From contig CADAQM010000016.1 in the NCBI GenBank assembly GCA_902790135.1, positions 1 through 38,270 on the forward strand: a stretch of DNA of 38,270 nt, given 5' to 3'. Origin of the DNA: an uncultured Coriobacteriaceae bacterium (GTDB lineage: Bacteria; Actinomycetota; Coriobacteriia; Coriobacteriales; Atopobiaceae). Shown piece after piece: positions 1-7,775 of the stretch. Position 1 is the stretch's first letter. Each line of letters begins with the position of its first letter. The position numbers were made by a program, and so were the translations under genes. The notes beneath the pieces were generated by a model that was not told the origin of the DNA, searched no databases, and saw only the letters and a list, made by a program, of their open reading frames with translations.

Positions 1-1179
1 CTCTGCAACGCCCCGCAGGCTGCCGTCGACGCGATCATCGCCGCCAACGGTGCTGCCGAGGTGGGCGACGGCGTCTACGAGAACGCCGACGACCCGCTGA
101 AGCGCGTGGTCGTAGCCTCCGACGCCGACCTCGCCACGGCCGCCGCCAACGCTTGGGAGCAGGTCTTCTCAAAGAACTACCGCCAGCACAACGAGGTCAC
201 CGAGTTCTACATGGCAAGCGTCGCGGACTTCACCGACCCCTACCCGCTGTACTCCATCCCCGACTTCACGCAGTTCGACTACGTGGAGAACTACAACGCC
301 GAGGTCGAGGGCCTCGAGGGCGAGTACACCTGGTTCGAGTACGTGCCCACGCGCCTGGCTGACGCTGCAACTGGCAGCGTGCCCTGCATCGTCACTCTGC
401 ATGGCAACCTCAACGACACCCGCGTCCAGGCGGAGTCCAGCGGCTGGCTCGAGCTGGCTTGCACCGAGGACCTCATCGTGCTTGCTCCCGAGTGGCAGGA
501 CGTGGTCTACGAGTCCGGCTCCGACGAGCCCCAGCCCAACTTCTTCGGCTGCGATGGCCTGCAGAACGACCGCATCGTCACCTGGCTCGACACGATGTTC
601 GCCAAGTACCCGCAGATCGATACGCACCGCGTGTACGTGACCGGCCTCTCCGCCGGCTCCTCTGCCTCCGAGCTCTACGGCGTCAAGTACGCGGACACCT
701 TCGCGGCTGTGGGCGGTGTCTCTGGCCCTGGCATCGACAAGGAGGAGATCGCCGAGCTCGCCAAGGATTGGGACGGCCCCACGGTGCCCTTCACCTACCT
801 CTGCGGTGACCACGACTTCTTTGGCATGATCCCGGTGGACGGATCGAGCAAGAACTCCTTCCCCGTCGACGACCAGGGCACGAGGATCCAGGACGTCGAC
901 CCGCGCGTGCCCATCTTCCCGCTGCTGCAGGCCTACATGAAGATCAACGGCCTCGAGGTGCCCGAGGACATGGACATGGCCGCCAACGAGTGGTTCGGCA
1001 TCAAGTTCGACGAAACCAGCGACATCATGCTCGGCGAGAAGAGCGCCCAGGAGAACGTGCTCAACGGCGCCGACGGCCAGCCGATCATGAAACTCGTGGC
1101 CATCAAGGACCAGGCTCACTGGAACTGGAAGCCCGAGGCTGCCTACCTCTGGGAGTTCTTCAAGGGCTTCACTCGCTAG
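1..1179 (+). CDS. alpha/beta-hydrolase, PHB-depolymerase/feruloyl-esterase-like (5' truncated by window)
   Basis: The frame is open from base 1, so the gene begins upstream and at least 392 residues are visible. The protein resembles the poly(3-hydroxybutyrate) depolymerase / CE1-type esterase group of alpha/beta-hydrolases. The nucleophile elbow is GLSAGS (near base 645), preceded by an oxyanion-type segment TLHGNLNDT. A later GDHDFF segment could carry the acid, and DQAHWNW near the C-terminus could carry the catalytic His. These residues fit a serine esterase. The substrate cannot be read from the sequence; short-chain esters or acyl groups on plant glycans are typical for the family. The N-terminus is outside the window, so a signal peptide cannot be judged. 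It converges on the AraC gene, with a strong terminator between them. Confidence 0.75.
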   Translation, partial: LCNAPQAAVDAIIAANGAAEVGDGVYENADDPLKRVVVASDADLATAAANAWEQVFSKNYRQHNEVTEFYMASVADFTDPYPLYSIPDFTQFDYVENYNAEVEGLEGEYTWFEYVPTRLADAATGSVPCIVTLHGNLNDTRVQAESSGWLELACTEDLIVLAPEWQDVVYESGSDEPQPNFFGCDGLQNDRIVTWLDTMFAKYPQIDTHRVYVTGLSAGSSASELYGVKYADTFAAVGGVSGPGIDKEEIAELAKDWDGPTVPFTYLCGDHDFFGMIPVDGSSKNSFPVDDQGTRIQDVDPRVPIFPLLQAYMKINGLEVPEDMDMAANEWFGIKFDETSDIMLGEKSAQENVLNGADGQPIMKLVAIKDQAHWNWKPEAAYLWEFFKGFTR

Positions 1180-1212
1180 GCATTATCGCGAACGTCATCT
1201 GCTCTCTCCCTT

Positions 1213-1242
1213 CCGCCCCGGGCTAGCGTCCGGGGCGGTTTT
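1213..1242 (+). terminator. rho-independent terminator after the esterase
   Basis: Perfect 8-bp arms CCGCCCCG (1213-1220) and CGGGGCGG (1231-1238) enclose a 10-nt loop and are followed by TTTT. It lies 34 bp after the esterase stop and before the convergent AraC gene. Confidence 0.85.
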
Positions 1243-1284
1243 CAGCTGTTGGGCAAAGGTTGGCGGAAGCACACGTCGCTCGTG

Positions 1285-2208
1285 TCAGCGTCCTATCTCG
1301 CGGGCAGCAAAGGCACGGTAGGCCGCAGGCGTGATGTGATAAACCTTCCTGAAAATGCGATTGAAATGGCTGTAGCTCTCATAGCCCACAGCGAGCGAAA
1401 CGCCCTGCGTGGAAAGGTCAGTGGTGACCAGCAGCTCTCGGGCACGTCGGAGGCGAGCTGCCACGATGAGCTCGCGTGCCCGCGCGCCACAACGCCGATG
1501 CACGAGCTGCGAGAAGTACGTCTCGCTGTAGCCAAAATGCGCAGCGAGCGACGCCACGCTCACGGTGGCACAATGCTCGCGCAGGTACCCGACAACCTCC
1601 ATCATGCGCTGGTCGAGACCGTAGAAGCTGTAGGTGTCGATCTCGGTGAGCTGGGATAGCAGCAGGAGCACCCGTGCCTTTACGGAGAAGCTGGCCGTAT
1701 AGCCCGCGTGGGCGTACTCCTTGAGCAGCGTGCGAAAAGATCGGTAGAGGATGCGGCCGTATGTGTCGGAAAGCACCAGGTAGTCGTCAGCCTCCTCGCT
1801 TCGCATGGCATGTGCGACCGCAGTGTCCTGGGCGAGGAACTCCGCGAAGACTCCCGAGGCAAAGAGTGTTGGCCTCAGGCAGAGCACGACGACGATTGCC
1901 TCTGGATCGGTTGCAACGAGCTTATGGCGGCATGCGGGCGGAGCGATCAAGAGACTGTCGGGCAGCAGATGCACCTCCTGCGCGCCAATCCGGGCAACTA
2001 CATGGCCCTCGAGCACATAGGTGAGCTCGTGGAAGGGCCGCGGACCGTAGGGCGTGTCTCGTACCATCTTGTGCGCCACCATAAAGACCTCATCTGGCGG
2101 AAGCTCCGCAAAGCCACTGCTCACAAGCTCGTCAAAGAGCGCATCGTCCTGTGCAACCTGATTGAAGCGTTCAAAGTGGGGGAGCTCCGCATGAGAAATC
2201 GTTGCCAT
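1285..2208 (-). CDS. AraC-family transcriptional regulator with cupin sensor domain
   Basis: This 307-residue protein has the usual two-part AraC layout. An N-terminal cupin-like sensor domain (about residues 35-110, with HELTYVLEGHVVARIG typical of the fold) is followed by a C-terminal double helix-turn-helix domain (about 205-300). The second HTH and tail, VGYESYSHFNRIFRKVYH followed by ITPAAYR, is the AraC/XylS signature. The start at 2208 is preceded on the minus strand by AAGG about 10 nt upstream. It is divergent from the PTS IIB/rhaBD genes and is their most likely regulator, probably responding to rhamnose or a rhamnoside. That role is inferred from position only. E. coli RhaS/RhaR are also AraC proteins, but I do not claim orthology. 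Confidence 0.9.
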   Translation of the reverse strand: MATISHAELPHFERFNQVAQDDALFDELVSSGFAELPPDEVFMVAHKMVRDTPYGPRPFHELTYVLEGHVVARIGAQEVHLLPDSLLIAPPACRHKLVATDPEAIVVVLCLRPTLFASGVFAEFLAQDTAVAHAMRSEEADDYLVLSDTYGRILYRSFRTLLKEYAHAGYTASFSVKARVLLLLSQLTEIDTYSFYGLDQRMMEVVGYLREHCATVSVASLAAHFGYSETYFSQLVHRRCGARARELIVAARLRRARELLVTTDLSTQGVSLAVGYESYSHFNRIFRKVYHITPAAYRAFAAREIGR

Positions 2209-2298
2209 GAGATACCTTAGAAAATCACCTATATAGCTATGGTATGCAGCTTACCAAAATAGCAGTTACATGGGAAAATAAAATAAATGAGACGCAGC

Positions 2299-2313
2299 CA
2301 ATGATGCGTAAAT
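2299..2313 (+). promoter_or_regulatory. candidate AraC-type operator, copy 1 (upstream of PTS IIB)
   Basis: The 15-mer CAATGATGCGTAAAT recurs with one change (T to C) at 2850-2864 upstream of rhaB. The two sites precede the two genes that follow the divergent AraC regulator. This copy lies only about 20 bp before the IIB start codon, so it would overlap the transcript leader. Binding is inference. Confidence 0.4.
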
Positions 2314-2334
2314 CAATGCAAAGGAGGATCCACC

Positions 2335-2664
2335 ATGCTTCACGTCCGTCTGTTCTGTAGTGCCGGTATGTCCACGAGCCTGCTTGCCAAGAAGATGCAG
2401 GACTACGCCAACGGGAAGGGCATTGAGGTGCTGGTGGACGCTCGTGCGGTTTCGGATATCCGCAACGCTTCCATTGAGCAGCTGCGAGAGCTGGACTGCG
2501 CCCTGCTGGGTCCGCAGGTTGCCTTCGAGCGCCATCTGCACGAGCCCAAGTTCCAAGAGGCGGGCGTGCCCTTCGATGTCATCCCCATGCAGTGGTACGG
2601 CATGGTGCGCGGCGACCTGGTGATGCAGAAGGCGCTCGACATGATCGAGGCTGCCAAGGCGTAG
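2335..2664 (+). CDS. PTS lactose/cellobiose-family IIB component (orphan)
   Basis: This small 109-residue protein has the size and opening of IIB subunits of the lactose/cellobiose PTS family. The N-terminal sequence LFCSAGMSTS contains Cys8, the phosphorylated cysteine in this family, within the CxxGMST loop. A good ribosome site (AAAGGAGG) ends 7 bases before the ATG. IIB normally takes phosphate from IIA and passes it to the sugar at the IIC permease. No IIA or IIC gene lies beside it, and the next gene is a rhamnulokinase, whose substrate is an unphosphorylated sugar. It may serve a permease encoded elsewhere, act as a regulatory phospho-protein, or be a leftover. The only IIC sequence in the window is the fragment near 25.2 kb. 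Confidence 0.88.
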   Translation: MLHVRLFCSAGMSTSLLAKKMQDYANGKGIEVLVDARAVSDIRNASIEQLRELDCALLGPQVAFERHLHEPKFQEAGVPFDVIPMQWYGMVRGDLVMQKALDMIEAAKA

Positions 2665-2849
2665 AGACTACGAGGGCATCAGCAGTGTGGTAACGGATTT
2701 GCAGAAGGCTCCATGTGGCAGTGCTACGTGGGGCCTCTTCTTCATGAAGGGAGACGAGACCGAAACCCAACGCGGCTGGACTCGCCCTTTGTGACCACAC
2801 GTTTTTTGGTTAGGCACTTGGTCTGGCCGACCACATCGAATTCTGTCAT

Positions 2850-2878
2850 CAATGATGCGCAAATATCGAAAGTTGGAG
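2850..2878 (+). promoter_or_regulatory. rhaB: candidate regulatory region upstream of rhaB
   Basis: The 304-bp gap between the IIB and rhaB genes (2665-2968) contains no gene I can support. It holds the second copy of the 15-mer (CAATGATGCGCAAAT, 2850-2864), directly followed by ATCGAAAGTT (2865-2874). The core TCGAAAGTT also occurs, in reverse orientation, upstream of the rhamnosidase gene near 10.82 kb. A GCGCATTAAGCGC palindrome lies at 2878-2890. These are plausible activator or operator sites for the rhamnose genes. Confidence 0.4.
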
Positions 2879-2968
2879 CGCATTAAGCGCATGGTAAGCT
2901 CATAAAACTGCTCGTATCCTTTTGATTAGCACATTCGAAGGTGGGCTAAGAAACCGAAAGGGGCGGAT

Positions 2969-4399
2969 ATGAGCGCATGTCATGTGGCAATCGATATTGG
3001 TGCGTCAAGTGGGCGGCACATCGTGGGGCGGGTGGTAGACGGCCGCATGGAGCTGACTGAGGTCTACCGCTTTGAGAATGGCCTCACGCGCAAGAACGGC
3101 CACCTCTGCTGGGACATCGACGCCCTTGCCGAGAACGTGATCGCGGGTCTCGCTGCCGCCAAGGAAGCCGGCTTTGAGCCCGAGACCGTGGGCATCGACA
3201 CCTGGGCTGTCGACTACGTGTTGCTCGACGAGCATGACGAGCGCATCGGCGATTGCGTGGGCTACCGCGATGCGCGCACCGACGGCGTCAAGGACGCGCT
3301 CGAGCTCTCCGGCATCCTCTCCTTTGACGAGCACTACGCCCGCACGGGCATCCAGTACCAGCAGTTCAATACCGCCTACCAGCTGTGTGCGCTCTCCCGC
3401 GAGGACCGCGGTGCACTTGATGCGGCAGCTGCGCTGCTCATGGTGCCTGATTACCTGAACTTTGTACTCACGGGCGTGAAGGCGCAGGAGTACACCAACG
3501 CAAGCACGACGGCCTTGGTGGGGGCCGAGTCCTGTGACTGGGATTGGGAGCTCATCGATCGCCTCAACCTGCCGCGCCGCATCTTCCAGCCCATCAGCAT
3601 GCCCGGCGAGAGTCTGGGTCACGTGCAGCCCGGGATTGCGGAGCGCATTGGCTACAAACCCGAGGTCGTGCTGGTCGCAAGCCACGACACCGGCAGCGCC
3701 TGGCTTGCCGTGCCCGCGCGTGATGAGCAGGCTGTGTACTTCTCCAGTGGCACGTGGAGCCTCGTGGGCGTGGAGAACCGCGCGCCCATCTGCACGCCGG
3801 CAAGCGCTGCTGCCAACCTCACCAACGAGGGCGGTTACGAGCGTCGTTACCGCTACCTCAAGAACATCATGGGTCTGTGGATGATCCAGAACGTCCGCAA
3901 GGAGCTTGGTGCACAGACTGGCATCTCCCCCACATGGGACGAGTTGGTGAAGGCTGCTGAAAAGGCGAAAGCCAAGGGTTTCCATGCCGTTGTGGATGCC
4001 GATGACCAGGAGTTCCTGGCTCCCGCAAGCATGCTTTCGGCTCTGCGCTCGGTCTGCGAGAGGGACGGCCAGCCGGTGCCCACGACGATGGGGGAGTACG
4101 CGCTCTGCGTGTACGACTCGCTGGCAGCTGACTACGCCCGCACGGTGGCGCAGCTGTGCGAGCTGACCGGTGTTGACTACACCTCCATCAACATCGTGGG
4201 TGGTGGTTCCAACAACAGCTACCTCAACCAGGCCACGGCTGACGCCTGCGGGCTGCCCGTATTTGCCGGACCCACCGAGGGCACGGCGCTCGGCAACCTC
4301 ATGGTTCAGTTCATCTTTGCGGGCGAGTACGGCTCGCTCGAGGAGGCCCGTGCCGCAATCAAGAAGAGCTTCAGTATCAGGGAGTATCTGCCCCGCTAG
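2969..4399 (+). CDS. rhaB: L-rhamnulokinase
   Basis: This 476-residue FGGY-family sugar kinase phosphorylates L-rhamnulose at O1 using ATP. From memory it aligns over its length with E. coli RhaB. The start IDIGASSGRH is the family's first phosphate-binding loop. GIDTWAVDYVLLD, GYRDARTDG, ASHDTGSAW, SSGTWSLVG and RYRYLKNIMGLW are all characteristic of RhaB rather than of fuculokinase or xylulokinase. The C-terminal NIVGGGSNN matches the adenosine-binding segment. Length is normal. It has a purine-rich ribosome site (GAAAGGGG), and rhaD follows after 19 bases, so the two are almost certainly co-transcribed. No frameshift or missing motif was seen. Confidence 0.93.
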   Translation: MSACHVAIDIGASSGRHIVGRVVDGRMELTEVYRFENGLTRKNGHLCWDIDALAENVIAGLAAAKEAGFEPETVGIDTWAVDYVLLDEHDERIGDCVGYRDARTDGVKDALELSGILSFDEHYARTGIQYQQFNTAYQLCALSREDRGALDAAAALLMVPDYLNFVLTGVKAQEYTNASTTALVGAESCDWDWELIDRLNLPRRIFQPISMPGESLGHVQPGIAERIGYKPEVVLVASHDTGSAWLAVPARDEQAVYFSSGTWSLVGVENRAPICTPASAAANLTNEGGYERRYRYLKNIMGLWMIQNVRKELGAQTGISPTWDELVKAAEKAKAKGFHAVVDADDQEFLAPASMLSALRSVCERDGQPVPTTMGEYALCVYDSLAADYARTVAQLCELTGVDYTSINIVGGGSNNSYLNQATADACGLPVFAGPTEGTALGNLMVQFIFAGEYGSLEEARAAIKKSFSIREYLPR

Positions 4400-4418
4400 G
4401 GCACGAAAGGAGAGCATC

Positions 4419-5252
4419 ATGGCAATGGAAGATCTGGGTTTCATCAAGGGCTTCACCCGCATGTGTGACGACGGCTGGCTGCAGGGCTGGCACGAGCGCA
4501 ACGGCGGTAACCTTACCTACCGCATGACCGACGAGGAGCTGGAGCAGGCACGTCCGTTCTTTGACGCCGAGCCGCGCGAGTGGGTCAAGATGGGCGTGAA
4601 GGGCGAGAATCTAGCCGGTCAGTACTTCGTGTCCACTGGCTCTGGCAAGTACATGCGCAACGTTGCCGGCAGCCCCGCCGAGAACATCGGCATCGTGGAG
4701 GTCAACGAGACCGGTGACGCCTTCCGCATCGTATGGGGCCTTCTCAACGGCGCTCGTCCCACGAGCGAGTTCGAGAGCCACTACATGAACCACTGCGTGA
4801 CCGCTGCGCGCACCAACGGTGCCAACCGCGTGATCTACCACGCGCACACCCCCGGCATCATTGAGATGAGCTTCATCGTGCCTCTGGAGGACCGCGCCTT
4901 CACGCGCGTGCTCTGGCAGATGATGACCGAGTGCGTGGTCGTGTTCCCCGGCGGCGTGGGCGTCGTGCCTTGGATGGTGCCCGGTGGTCCGGCCATTGCC
5001 GAGGCCTCGAGCGAGCTCATGAAGACCTACGACACCATCGTCTGGGCGCACCATGGCCTCTTTGCCGCTGGTCCGGACTTTGACACCACCTTCGGCCTGG
5101 CTCACACCGTGGAGAAGGCAGCCGAGCTCTACGTGGCGGCGCGTGCTGCCAACGGTGGCAGCGACAAGTTCCTGAACGTCATCTCCGACCAGGGCCTCAA
5201 GGACACCTGCCGCGACTTCAACATCGCCATCAACGAGGCGTTTGTTGACTAA
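4419..5252 (+). CDS. rhaD: L-rhamnulose-1-phosphate aldolase
   Basis: This 277-residue zinc-dependent class II aldolase splits L-rhamnulose 1-phosphate into dihydroxyacetone phosphate and L-lactaldehyde. It matches E. coli RhaD in length and in sequence blocks: GWHERNGGNLTYR, VSTGSGKYMRNV, YHAHTPGI (the HxH zinc ligands), VVFPGGVGVVPWMVPG, and VWAHHGLF (third His ligand region). I chose the ATG at 4419 because AAAGGAG lies just upstream; the frame is also open further 5' inside rhaB. No lactaldehyde reductase or dehydrogenase is adjacent, although an aldo/keto reductase lies at 18.4 kb. Confidence 0.93.
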   Translation: MAMEDLGFIKGFTRMCDDGWLQGWHERNGGNLTYRMTDEELEQARPFFDAEPREWVKMGVKGENLAGQYFVSTGSGKYMRNVAGSPAENIGIVEVNETGDAFRIVWGLLNGARPTSEFESHYMNHCVTAARTNGANRVIYHAHTPGIIEMSFIVPLEDRAFTRVLWQMMTECVVVFPGGVGVVPWMVPGGPAIAEASSELMKTYDTIVWAHHGLFAAGPDFDTTFGLAHTVEKAAELYVAARAANGGSDKFLNVISDQGLKDTCRDFNIAINEAFVD

Positions 5253-5264
5253 CTGATCCATCAC

Positions 5265-5289
5265 AGCGCTCGAGAGCCTATCGAGCGCT
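5265..5289 (+). promoter_or_regulatory. hairpin between rhaD and the isomerase gene
   Basis: Perfect 9-bp arms AGCGCTCGA (5265-5273) and TCGAGCGCT (5281-5289) enclose a 7-nt loop. There is no T-run after it, so it is more likely an mRNA stability or processing element, or partial attenuator, inside the operon than a full terminator. Confidence 0.5.
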
Positions 5290-5327
5290 CGTGCCATCTC
5301 ACCGCTTCTTCCAGAAAGGATCCAGCC

Positions 5328-6749
5328 ATGCTCGTAGAGACCAAGGCCAAGGTAGCCGTCTTCTCCATCGCTCTCGGTGCCTACCTCCCGCAGTTCCCTG
5401 AGCTCGTGCCCGAGTTCGAGCAGCAGTATGCCGACTTTGTCAGCACTCTCCCCGACACGGTCGAGGTTGTCGACGGTGGCATGTGCACCACCAAGGAGGC
5501 CGCCCAGGCTGCAGGCGACAAGTTCCGCGCTGCCGACGTCGACCTCGTCTTCTGCCAGCTCCTCACCTACGCCACCAGCTACAACATGCTGCCCGCCATC
5601 CGCGACCTCAACGTCCCCGTCGTCCTGGTCAACCTCCAGAAGGTACGCTGCCTCGACTTCGAAACCGCAGGCACGGCCGAATGGCTGGGCATCGGCTACG
5701 CAGGCGGTGCTGTGGGCGAGATGGTGGCCGACCTCAACCGCGCAGGCAAGCGCCACGCCGTGATCACTGGCGTCGTCGAGGGCGGAGACCCCCAGGTTGC
5801 TGCCGAGATCGAGGACTGGTGCCGTGCCGCCCAGGTGCGTCGCCGCCTGCGCCACACCAACCTCGCGCAGATCGGCCGCCCGTACCCCGGCATGATGGAC
5901 CTCTACATCGACGAGACCAACCTCTACCACCGCATGGGTCTCTACACCAAGCAGTTCGACTGGGAGAAGATGTGGGCAATCGCGGACGACGTCACCGACG
6001 AGGAGGTCATCGCCGCAAAGGTCGCCGATATCCATGACACCTTCGACATACTTGGCGACTACGACGAGGCGTCCGTCCACGAGATGGCGCGCTACGTCGT
6101 GGCCTTCGAGCAGTGGGTGAAGGACGAGGAGCTGGGATTTGTGGCTAGCCACTACGACGGCTTTGCGCAGGGCAAGGCGGGCGTGCTCGACTCCATGCTC
6201 ATCCCCGCGTTCTCCATGCTCATCAAGCAGGGCATCGCCTGCGCCGTCGAGGGCGACATCAAGGTCGCCATGGGCATGAGCATCATGAAGACCCTCTCCG
6301 GTGCCTGCCAGCTCTCCGAGTTCTACACCTTCGACTTCAACGACGACGTGGTGCTCATCGGTCACTCTGGCTCGGGTGACGCGGACTTCTCCACCGCGCG
6401 CAAGGCCTCCATGGAGATTGTGCCCGTCTTCCACGGCAAGGCGGGCGGCGGCTTCCTCACGCGCTTCTATCCCAAGGCTGGCCCCGTCACCTACCTCGGC
6501 ATCACGCAGGATGCCGACGGGCACTTCAAGTTCATCGTGAGCGAGGGTGTGATCGAGGACGGTCCCACGCTGGGCAACGGTGACACTACCTTCCGCACGC
6601 GCTTCTCCATCGGCGCGCGCGAGTGGAACAACCGCTGGTGCGAGTGCGGACCCACGCATCACTTCGCTGCTGCCCAGGGCTCTTGGACCGATACCATCTG
6701 CAAGGTTGCCAAGATCCTGGACGTGCCCGTTGAGGTCGTCTGCAGGTAG
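5328..6749 (+). CDS. L-arabinose-isomerase-family sugar isomerase (probable rhamnose isomerase substitute)
   Basis: This 473-residue protein belongs to the L-arabinose/L-fucose isomerase superfamily. The C-terminal half carries the AraA-type active-site pattern: a Glu in AVEGDIKVAM, a Glu in LSEFYTFDF, a His in VLIGHSGSGD and the His pair in GPTHHFAAAQG. These correspond to the two Glu and two His metal/catalytic residues known in AraA. It is not the TIM-barrel RhaA family. Its place right after rhaB and rhaD, with no rhaA in the window, suggests it converts L-rhamnose to L-rhamnulose. The alternative is a true arabinose or other aldose isomerase that happens to sit in this operon. The ribosome site is GAAAGGA, and a terminator follows 24 bases after the stop. 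Confidence 0.8.
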   Translation: MLVETKAKVAVFSIALGAYLPQFPELVPEFEQQYADFVSTLPDTVEVVDGGMCTTKEAAQAAGDKFRAADVDLVFCQLLTYATSYNMLPAIRDLNVPVVLVNLQKVRCLDFETAGTAEWLGIGYAGGAVGEMVADLNRAGKRHAVITGVVEGGDPQVAAEIEDWCRAAQVRRRLRHTNLAQIGRPYPGMMDLYIDETNLYHRMGLYTKQFDWEKMWAIADDVTDEEVIAAKVADIHDTFDILGDYDEASVHEMARYVVAFEQWVKDEELGFVASHYDGFAQGKAGVLDSMLIPAFSMLIKQGIACAVEGDIKVAMGMSIMKTLSGACQLSEFYTFDFNDDVVLIGHSGSGDADFSTARKASMEIVPVFHGKAGGGFLTRFYPKAGPVTYLGITQDADGHFKFIVSEGVIEDGPTLGNGDTTFRTRFSIGAREWNNRWCECGPTHHFAAAQGSWTDTICKVAKILDVPVEVVCR

Positions 6750-6773
6750 CAATTTAACACCTTAGAGCGTATA

Positions 6774-6804
6774 GGGTGCCCCGTTCCCCTCGACCGGGGC
6801 ACCC
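6774..6804 (+). terminator. hairpin terminator of the rhamnose operon
   Basis: Perfect 10-bp arms GGGTGCCCCG (6774-6783) and CGGGGCACCC (6795-6804) enclose an 11-nt loop, 24 bp after the isomerase stop. The following T-run is weak. It also separates the operon from the convergent HAD gene. Confidence 0.75.
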
Positions 6805-6911
6805 CTCCTCATGAAAAAGAGTCTTAATCCCTAAGCCTGTTCGGGAATACCGGCGCCGCATCTGTGAGTCAATCTACGTCAGGACTCTTTTGGCGGCGTG
6901 ACCGTGTCTGA

Positions 6912-7703
6912 CTACTCGTCCACGGGCTCGAAGAGTCCGAGCGTCTCACAGGCGTTCCAGATGCCATCGGTGATGACGTCCTCGGTGATGAGGTCGGCCA
7001 GCGCCTTGACCTCGTCGCAGGCATTGCCCATGGCCACCTTGTACCAGCCGTCGACAAACATCGACACGTCGTTCATCGCGTCGCCGAAGACGATGACGTC
7101 GCCGTAGTCGGCCCCAAGGTGATCCATGATCTTGCGGATGCCGAAGGCCTTATCGGCGGGCTCCACAAAGAGGTACTCCTTATGGAAGCGGCACCACGGC
7201 AGCTCGTGCAGGGTCTCGAGCTGCTGCTCGTCAGGGGAGTAACAGGCGACGTAGGCCTTGTAGATCTCGGGGTAGTCCTCGGGGTCTAGCCCAGGCACCA
7301 CGCGCGTGTTCATGTACATGTCGTGCGTGAAGTCCGTAAAGCGCTCGTCGGGCACAAGGCGTGTGGTGGAGTTGTCCACCTGCAGGCCCCATGGGAATCC
7401 CTTCTCCTGGCATTCGCGGACGAGGGCGATCATCTTGTCGCGGGGCAGCGGCGTGATGCCCAGGAGCTCGCCGTCGATGGTGACGCCGTAGCCGCCGTCG
7501 GAGACCATGTTCTCAAAGCCCATGTCATGCATCATGTCCACAGCCATTGCCTGCGATCGGCCGGTGGAGATGGCCACGAAGTGCCCCGCCTTGCGCACGC
7601 GGTCGAGGGCCATCCTCGTGGTTGTGGGGATGAAGGTCTCGCCGTAGCCGCCGGCAGCCAGCGTGCCATCGATGTCAAAGAACAGGTATCGTCTCTTGGT
7701 CAT
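6912..7703 (-). CDS. HAD-superfamily Cof-type phosphatase
   Basis: This 263-residue HAD hydrolase of the Cof/IIB type removes phosphate from small sugar phosphates or nucleotides. Motif I is FFDIDGTL, with the nucleophile Asp10 and acid/base Asp12. Motif II is AISTGRS, and the late motifs are the Lys region around ADKAFGI and VFGDAMNDVSMF. The central insert (about residues 85-185) is the C2-type cap. It is the last gene of the reverse-strand larA-uxaA unit, 72 bases after the dehydratase gene with a hairpin between. The link to sugar-acid metabolism is positional only. Length and motifs are normal. Confidence 0.88.
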   Translation of the reverse strand: MTKRRYLFFDIDGTLAAGGYGETFIPTTTRMALDRVRKAGHFVAISTGRSQAMAVDMMHDMGFENMVSDGGYGVTIDGELLGITPLPRDKMIALVRECQEKGFPWGLQVDNSTTRLVPDERFTDFTHDMYMNTRVVPGLDPEDYPEIYKAYVACYSPDEQQLETLHELPWCRFHKEYLFVEPADKAFGIRKIMDHLGADYGDVIVFGDAMNDVSMFVDGWYKVAMGNACDEVKALADLITEDVITDGIWNACETLGLFEPVDE

Positions 7704-7740
7704 GGGTGTCTCCTTTTTCAGCCGTTTCTGGTATCCATTT

Positions 7741-7767
7741 GGAAACAGGTGCCTGTCCTCTGTTTCC
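7741..7767 (-). promoter_or_regulatory. intergenic hairpin between dehydratase and HAD genes
   Basis: Arms GGAAACAG (7741-7748) and CTGTTTCC (7760-7767) are perfect complements with an 11-nt loop. No T-run follows on the minus strand, so partial termination or RNA processing is likelier than a complete stop. Confidence 0.45.
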
Positions 7768-7775
7768 CTGATGTT

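Noticed and set aside
4611..6752. A 713-codon open frame on the minus strand across rhaD and the isomerase gene
   Set aside because: It mirrors the codons of two well-recognised plus-strand genes, and its translation has no family signature. Long antisense frames are common in GC-rich DNA.
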